Positions 59,089 to 64,000 of a stretch of DNA of 64,000 nt are shown piece by piece. Origin of the DNA: Dipteris shenzhenensis (taxonomy: Eukaryota; Polypodiophyta; Polypodiopsida; Gleicheniales); NCBI GenBank assembly GCA_047967505.1, contig CM106539.1. One strand, written 5' to 3'. The number at the start of each line of letters is the position of its first letter. Position 1 is the stretch's first letter. Under the pieces are notes generated by a model, which did not search any database, was not told the DNA's origin, and saw only the letters and a list, made by a program, of their open reading frames with translations. The position numbers and the translations under genes are program-made.

Positions 59089-59793
59089 ATGCTATCAATT
59101 CAAGAAAGAATCTGTTAAACTTGAATGAAATCGGGCCTTATTTAGTCTATGCTAACATCTACGAGTCAAACTTCATAAATAGGAGTAGAAAGTGATAAGA
59201 AGAAACTGTTTCCATCAAGATATTGCCCTCTAGTTCAGGTTTGTTTGATTCATCACTGTGGGGGAACTGAAGTCATGAGCTGGACGATATAGCAATAGCG
59301 CAGACGGTGAATATGAAGCTCTTTAGCTTGCAAGAATGGTTGACAACATGACCAGAAGGGAACAAAATTTGTTGTTGGAATCTATGAACTACCCGAAACG
59401 TCTCAGCCAGTCTTTCAGTTACTTGGTAGTGGTGCACGTAATCATGCAAAGAACTCTCTATATTTTATTGAAAAATATAACGATGACTTTTGTTTTTTCT
59501 TCATCTAAGTACTGTGTATTTTGCTATATTTTCATGCTATATAGTGGAAAAAGCTAGATTTCACCCACATACACTTTGAAAAGATGCCAAACTAAAATAT
59601 TAGTCAAACATTCAACTTTCCAAGACTTATGGCTGAATGGAAATGATCAAACATAATCAAACACTACAAGGCATAGGCCATTTTCCGACGGAAATACCGA
59701 CGCTTTTTACATTAAATTTTTTTTTTTTCACGGGCGCAAAGGTCGCTATAAAAGTCGTTAAAATCGTCGGAAAAGGAGCGTCGCTATAAATCG

Positions 59794-59935
59794 TCGCTAT
59801 ATAGCGACGCTGTTAATCGTCGCTATATAGCGACGATGCAAACGTCGCTATATAGCGATGATGAAAACATCACTATATAGCGACTCTGTTAATCGTCGCT
59901 ATATAGCGACACTGGTAAACGTCGCTATATAGCGA
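59794..59935. promoter_or_regulatory. Copy B left subterminal palindrome array
   Basis: Same spacing as copy A. The fourth palindrome is damaged (CATCACTATATAGCGA in place of CATCGCTATATAGCGA), leaving five perfect 14-mers. The last site keeps its core but its flank changed from GCGACG to GCGATG. Confidence 0.85.
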
Positions 59936-59949
59936 TGATTAACAGAAGT

Positions 59950-60023
59950 AAAAAAAAAGGGTTAGTGGGGCTAAACAGGGCTTCCTTTTGGCCCTGTTTA
60001 GCCCCACTAATCCTTTTTTTTTT
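59950..60023. repeat. Copy B of the strong hairpin
   Basis: The 20-bp arms are unchanged relative to 22899-22947. Confidence 0.85.
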
Positions 60024-60213
60024 TTTGTAATTACAAAAGAAAGTTTTTTATAACAAAATTTCCCTTGCTTGCAGGGTGATACAAAATTGTTCTTGTGAAC
60101 GATGAGGAAGAAATGCATATACATATACAACTGTGTTTGTAACAAAATTACCCTGTGAAAGGGCAATATAAAATTGCTCTAACGAGCGGATATACAAAAT
60201 GCTACTACCACTA

Positions 60214-61802
60214 CTAATCAGAATCTGAATCCGAATTGTCTTGTTGGCCTGTTCCTTGGTCCTCGGCACCTGCGTCTTCTCCCTCGTCCCCGACACCTGC
60301 GTCTTCTCCCTCGTCCTCGGCACCTGCGTCTGATCCTTGCCCCTGTTGATCGCTCGTCTCTGATGACGGGACGCTTGAGCTTTAACCCTAAGAGTGAACC
60401 ATATAAATCGAAAATTAGATTGGAACTTAAATTAAAAAGTGAGATTACAAGTAGGAGTAAACTTATACCGTGCGAGCAGCCACCTCAGCCCAATCGACTG
60501 TCGCTCCCATTGCCTCTTGCTCAATGAACCACGGCTTTGTTCCTATCCGAAATGCAGGCCGCGTCTCTACATCTGTAGGAAGACGACCCATCGTAGCTTG
60601 CTGTGGATCCAATTTACGAGAGTTAGAGTTAGCTAAAGTGCATGTAATATGTAAGTAAAACAAATAGAACAATACATTAAATGGGAAGAAGTAGACTTAC
60701 CACGGTTGCCTCGAACGCATACCGTCCGCCTGCACCAAAGTGCGAAGTACCTACGACGTCCAGCCGTCTCTTCGCAGCCCTCCTCTGACCCTCGAACATT
60801 TCGGGATGGTCCCTATGTTGCTTCTTGAAGTACTTCCAATCAGCTTTGTCTGCCCAGCTGGGTTTAGCCAACCCCTTTGTAATGGAAGTACGCATGGTTG
60901 ATCTGCGATGCTTTAGGACCAAACCCATGCGCTCGAGCATATAATTGTTATTAAAATCCACATTTGGTGGATTAGGATATCTTTGTTTTAACTCATCGAT
61001 CACCGCCTGCTTCTTTTAGGCATCTTGATATCGCCAATCGATATTTATGCCGCTCTTGAAGTGATGACTCATCAACCGCCTCATGGCGGCCATCACTGCT
61101 TTGCCCTTTTTGTCTTCTATTATCTCTCCGGCAGATGTGATTTGATAGGAGAGATCCCCTGATGAGTAAGGGGGACTGACGGTAGCAGAGTCTGAAGGAG
61201 TGGAAGCTGCGTGACCACTTCCGGATTGAGGTTCCGGATCGAGGAGTAGCTGTGGGAGTAGGAGAGGGAAAGGGACCTGACTGATACTGTGTCTCCGGAC
61301 CAAGTGGAGACCTAAAGGAGCGTGAGTGTGCTGACTCGTCTATATCTCCTGAGTCAACACAACATGAGCCGCCCATCCTACTCTTCCTTCCCTTGCGAGA
61401 GGCATGTGCAGGTGATGATCCCGTGGTCGAAGGGGCGCGAGGGGATGGCTGGGCAGTACATCCACCCGTCGGTGTAGGGGAAGGAATTGCGGAGGTCCTC
61501 TGAGAGAGCAGAGAGAAGAATCTCGCTACCTCCTCATCGCTCATCTGCGCCACAAACTCGTCGGGAGTCCCTACAAAGCCATGTGCGGCTAGCAAAGGAG
61601 TCCCCTGAGGGGTAGTCGCAGTGCTACGTGGAAGAGGGGTCGGACCAGGGGTAGTCACAGTGCTAGGACCGAGAGGAGTCAGACTAGGGGTAGTCCTCGG
61701 GGTAGTCGCCTGAGAGGAATCAAAGTCCTCTGGAGCATATAGATCGTGAGCTCTCCTCCTGCGAGGCTGTCCGTACTCGTTCGATGAGCGACGTGATCCC
61801 AT
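60214..61802 (-). pseudogene. Copy B of the TNPA-like gene (stop plus frameshift)
   Basis: It carries the same in-frame TAA as copy A (61016-61018) and an added lesion. A 13-bp tandem duplication of TTCCGGATCGAGG (61219-61231 and 61232-61244, one base different) shifts the frame after ATPRSG, so the conserved second half is now in another frame. The shared stop is older than the duplication and the frameshift younger, or it was lost from A. Confidence 0.75.
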
Positions 61803-61855
61803 GTCTAACATAGACACAAACACGAAAACAGAAAACAAAAAACAAACATGAGCAT

Positions 61856-63387
61856 TCTCATAGGCATAGGCATAGGCAAGAAGAAAGAAGAGGGAAAGGA
61901 AAGAGGGAAAGAAGAGGGAAAGATAAGAAGGAAAGAAGATGTAAAGGAAAGAAAAGAATGAGAATGAGGAAATAGAGAATGAGAGAAGGGGGAAATAGAG
62001 AAGGGGAAAGAGATGAGGGGAAATAGAGAAGGAGAGAAGGGGGAAATGAGAGAAGGGGGAAATAGAGTGGGAAATAGAGAATGAGCTTATGCAGAAATAG
62101 AGAATGAGCTTATGCTTCTCTCATTCTCTATTTCTGCATAAGCTCACGCATAAGCATGAGCTTATGCGGAAACTTAAGCATAAGCTCATGCACATGCATG
62201 AGCATAAGCATGAGCTTATGCTTAAGCATAGGCATCGGAAATAGAGAAGGAGCTTATGCATAAAATAGAGAATGAGTTTCCGCATGCTTATGCTCATGCG
62301 GAAAAAGAGAAGGAGCTTATGCAGAAAAAGAGAAGGAGAGAAGCATAAGCTTCTCTCATTCTCTATTTCTGCATAAGCTCTTTCTCTTTTTCCGCATGAG
62401 CTTATGCTTATGCTCATGGGTGAGCATGAGCTTATGCTCATGTTTCCGCATATGCAGAAATAGAGAATGAGAGAAGCATAAGCTCATGCTCATGCATGAG
62501 CATAAGCATGAGCTTATGCTCATGCGGAAAAAGAGAAGGAGCTTATGCTCATGCGGAAATAGAGAAGGAGCTTATGCGGGAAAAGAGAAGGAGCTTGTGC
62601 GGAAACTTGCGCATAAGCTCATGCTCATGCATGAGCATAAGTATGAGCTTATGCTTATGCTTATGCTTAAGCATAAGCATAAGCATAAGCTCATGCTTAT
62701 GCTCATGCGGAAATAGAGAAGGAGCTTATGCGGAAAGAGAGAAGAAGCTTATGCGGAAAAAGAGAATGAGAGAAGCATAAGCTTCTCTCATTCTCTATTT
62801 TCGCAAAAGCTTATGCGGAAACTTACGCATAAGCTCATGCTCATGCATGAGCATAAGCATGAGCTTATCCTTATGCTTATGCTTATGCTTATGCATAAGC
62901 ATAAGCATAAGCTCATGCTTATGCTCATGCGGAAAAAGAGAACATGCTTATGCTCATGCGGAAATAGAGAAGGAGCTTATGCGGGAAAAGAGAAGGAGCT
63001 TATGTGGAAAAAGAGAATGAGAGAAGCATAAGCTTCTCTCATTCTCTATTTCCGCATAAGCTTATGCGGAAACTTACGCATAAGCTCATGATCATGCATG
63101 AGCATAAGCATGAGCTTATGCTTATGCTTATGCTTAAGCATAAGCATAAGCATAAGCTCATGCTTATGCTCATGCGGAAATAGAGAAAGAGAAGGAGCTT
63201 ATGCTCATGCGGAAATAGAGAATAAGAGGGAAAGGAAATAGAGAATAAGAGGGAAAGGAAAGAGAGAAGGGAAAAGAGAGAGGGGGAAAGAGAGAGGGGG
63301 AAAGAGAGAATAATAGAAGGGGGAAAAAAGAGAAGGGGGAAAAATGAGAAAAAGAGAAGGGGGAAGAGAGGGTTCCTACGCCCATCA
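61856..63387. repeat. Copy B of the GA-rich and palindromic satellite
   Basis: Same higher-order structure as 24780-26310, with a substitution near 62020 and a 1-bp loss near 63290. Frames across it are artefacts. Confidence 0.9.
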
Positions 63388-64000
63388 CTGCAGCTAGCGC
63401 TTAAGGCGCTAGCTGCAGGCCAATGCAAATAACAAAAATATTAAATGGAAAGAAGAGGAAGCACTTACTTGTAAAAGTATGTCCCGCTCGGTGTAGTGGA
63501 CTGGCCCCACAAAAGAGAGAGTATGTCCCGCTCGGTGTAGTGGACTGGCCCTACAAAAGAGAGAAAACAACCCATTTTTTCAAATAAGATGTTAGTGGAA
63601 AGAGGAGATCACAAAAGCAACTTCTTGAAAGGAGACAAGGAAAGAGAAGATTGAGGAGACAAGGAAAGGAGGAGATTGAGGAGACAAGGAGAAAGAGAAG
63701 GAAGAGAAATACAGGAAGAAGAGGTGAGTTTCTTTCTTTCTTTCTTGAAATTTCGTTTTTTGTTTCAATCCTTTCTAATCAAGCATGAAAACTAGTTTAA
63801 AACTTTAGCAATACAAGTAGAAACACTCACAAAACCAAAGCTAACAAACAAACAACCCACATTGTTGAAACAAACTCACCTCTTGAAGAACTTTCTTTCT
63901 GGAAACCAAAGGAAAAAGGAGAGAGAGGGAGTACAAGAGGTAGGAGAAGGGTGAGGAGTGGGAAATAGAGTAGGAGGTTGCTTGGAATAGATGGGAGGTC
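63388..64000. other. Copy B of the CACTA intergenic segment up to the window end
   Basis: Hairpin at 63388-63418 and the roughly 47-bp tandem duplication after it. The TNP2-like gene of copy B lies beyond the window. Confidence 0.8.

Larger units (their letters stand above)
36728..64000 (+). repeat. Segmental tandem duplication, copy B (cut by window end)
   Basis: Near-identical second copy of 1-26924. Differences seen by eye are a B-only MITE at 45626-45872, 92 extra bases at 44033-44124, loss of 9 bases in the G-rich tract near 45945, a 2-bp loss near 45485, a 13-bp tandem duplication at 61219-61244, 1-bp indels near 49356, 51631, 63290 and 63557, and scattered substitutions. About 14 substitutions were noticed over the 22.6 kb before the CACTA element and about the same number in only 4.3 kb inside it. 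The counts are incomplete because no alignment was run. Confidence 0.95.
59662..64000 (+). mobile_element. Copy B of the CACTA element, cut by the window end
   Basis: CACTACAAGG starts at 59662 after AAA. The visible 4.3 kb covers the left array, hairpin, TNPA-like gene, palindromic satellite and part of the TNP2 upstream region. It differs from copy A at many more positions per kb than the flanks do, and most differences are transitions at CG or CHG sites. Confidence 0.95.

Overview
This is nuclear DNA from a plant, most likely a land plant with a large repeat-rich genome. The evidence is a CACTA (En/Spm-type) transposon with spliced genes, a PPR-type gene relic, a LINE reverse-transcriptase relic, a gypsy-type LTR end with a tRNA-Asp-like primer site, degenerate TTTAGGG-like tracts and GT-AG introns. 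The species cannot be named from this window. No intact, recognisable host gene was found.

The dominant feature is a head-to-tail duplication. Base 1 aligns with base 36728, so copy A is 1-36727 and copy B is 36728-64000; B is cut by the window edge at the equivalent of A 26924. The copies are almost identical, but differ by a complete small transposon present only in B (45626-45872, with a perfect 8-bp target duplication and the empty site visible in A), a 92-bp indel with AAGG microhomology (44033-44124), a 13-bp tandem duplication (61219-61244), some 1-9 bp indels, and scattered substitutions that are clearly denser inside the CACTA element.

Layout of copy A (B repeats it as far as the window reaches): 1-4420 holds unrecognised protein-like ORFs and relics. 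4430-8390 is AT-rich or low-coding DNA. 8394-9135 is a 248-bp tandem duplication running into a G-rich telomere-like tract. 9138-9775 is a decayed CACTA transposase fragment, followed directly by a decayed protein-kinase-like sequence (9776-10486). 11092-11337 is a MITE shared by both copies. 11346-20220 holds mini- and microsatellites, a gypsy LTR with primer-binding site (16420-16812) and no clear genes. 20225-20772 is a protein-like minus-strand relic. 21037-22025 is a LINE reverse-transcriptase relic on the minus strand. 22599-31778 is a 9,180-bp CACTA element with an AAA target duplication. 31779-36727 carries a PPR relic and simple repeats.

The CACTA element has two divergent genes. A TNPA/Transposase_24-like gene lies on the minus strand (23151-24726), and a multi-exon TNP2-like transposase gene (Transposase_21, DUF4218 and DUF4216 blocks) lies on the plus strand (27332-31388). 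Between them is about 1.3 kb of palindrome-rich satellite. The 14-bp palindrome TCGCTATATAGCGA occurs in three arrays (both subterminal regions and just upstream of the TNP2 gene) at a regular 24-27 bp spacing, suggesting binding sites for the element's own protein. Both genes carry stops or frame breaks, so this copy looks defective.
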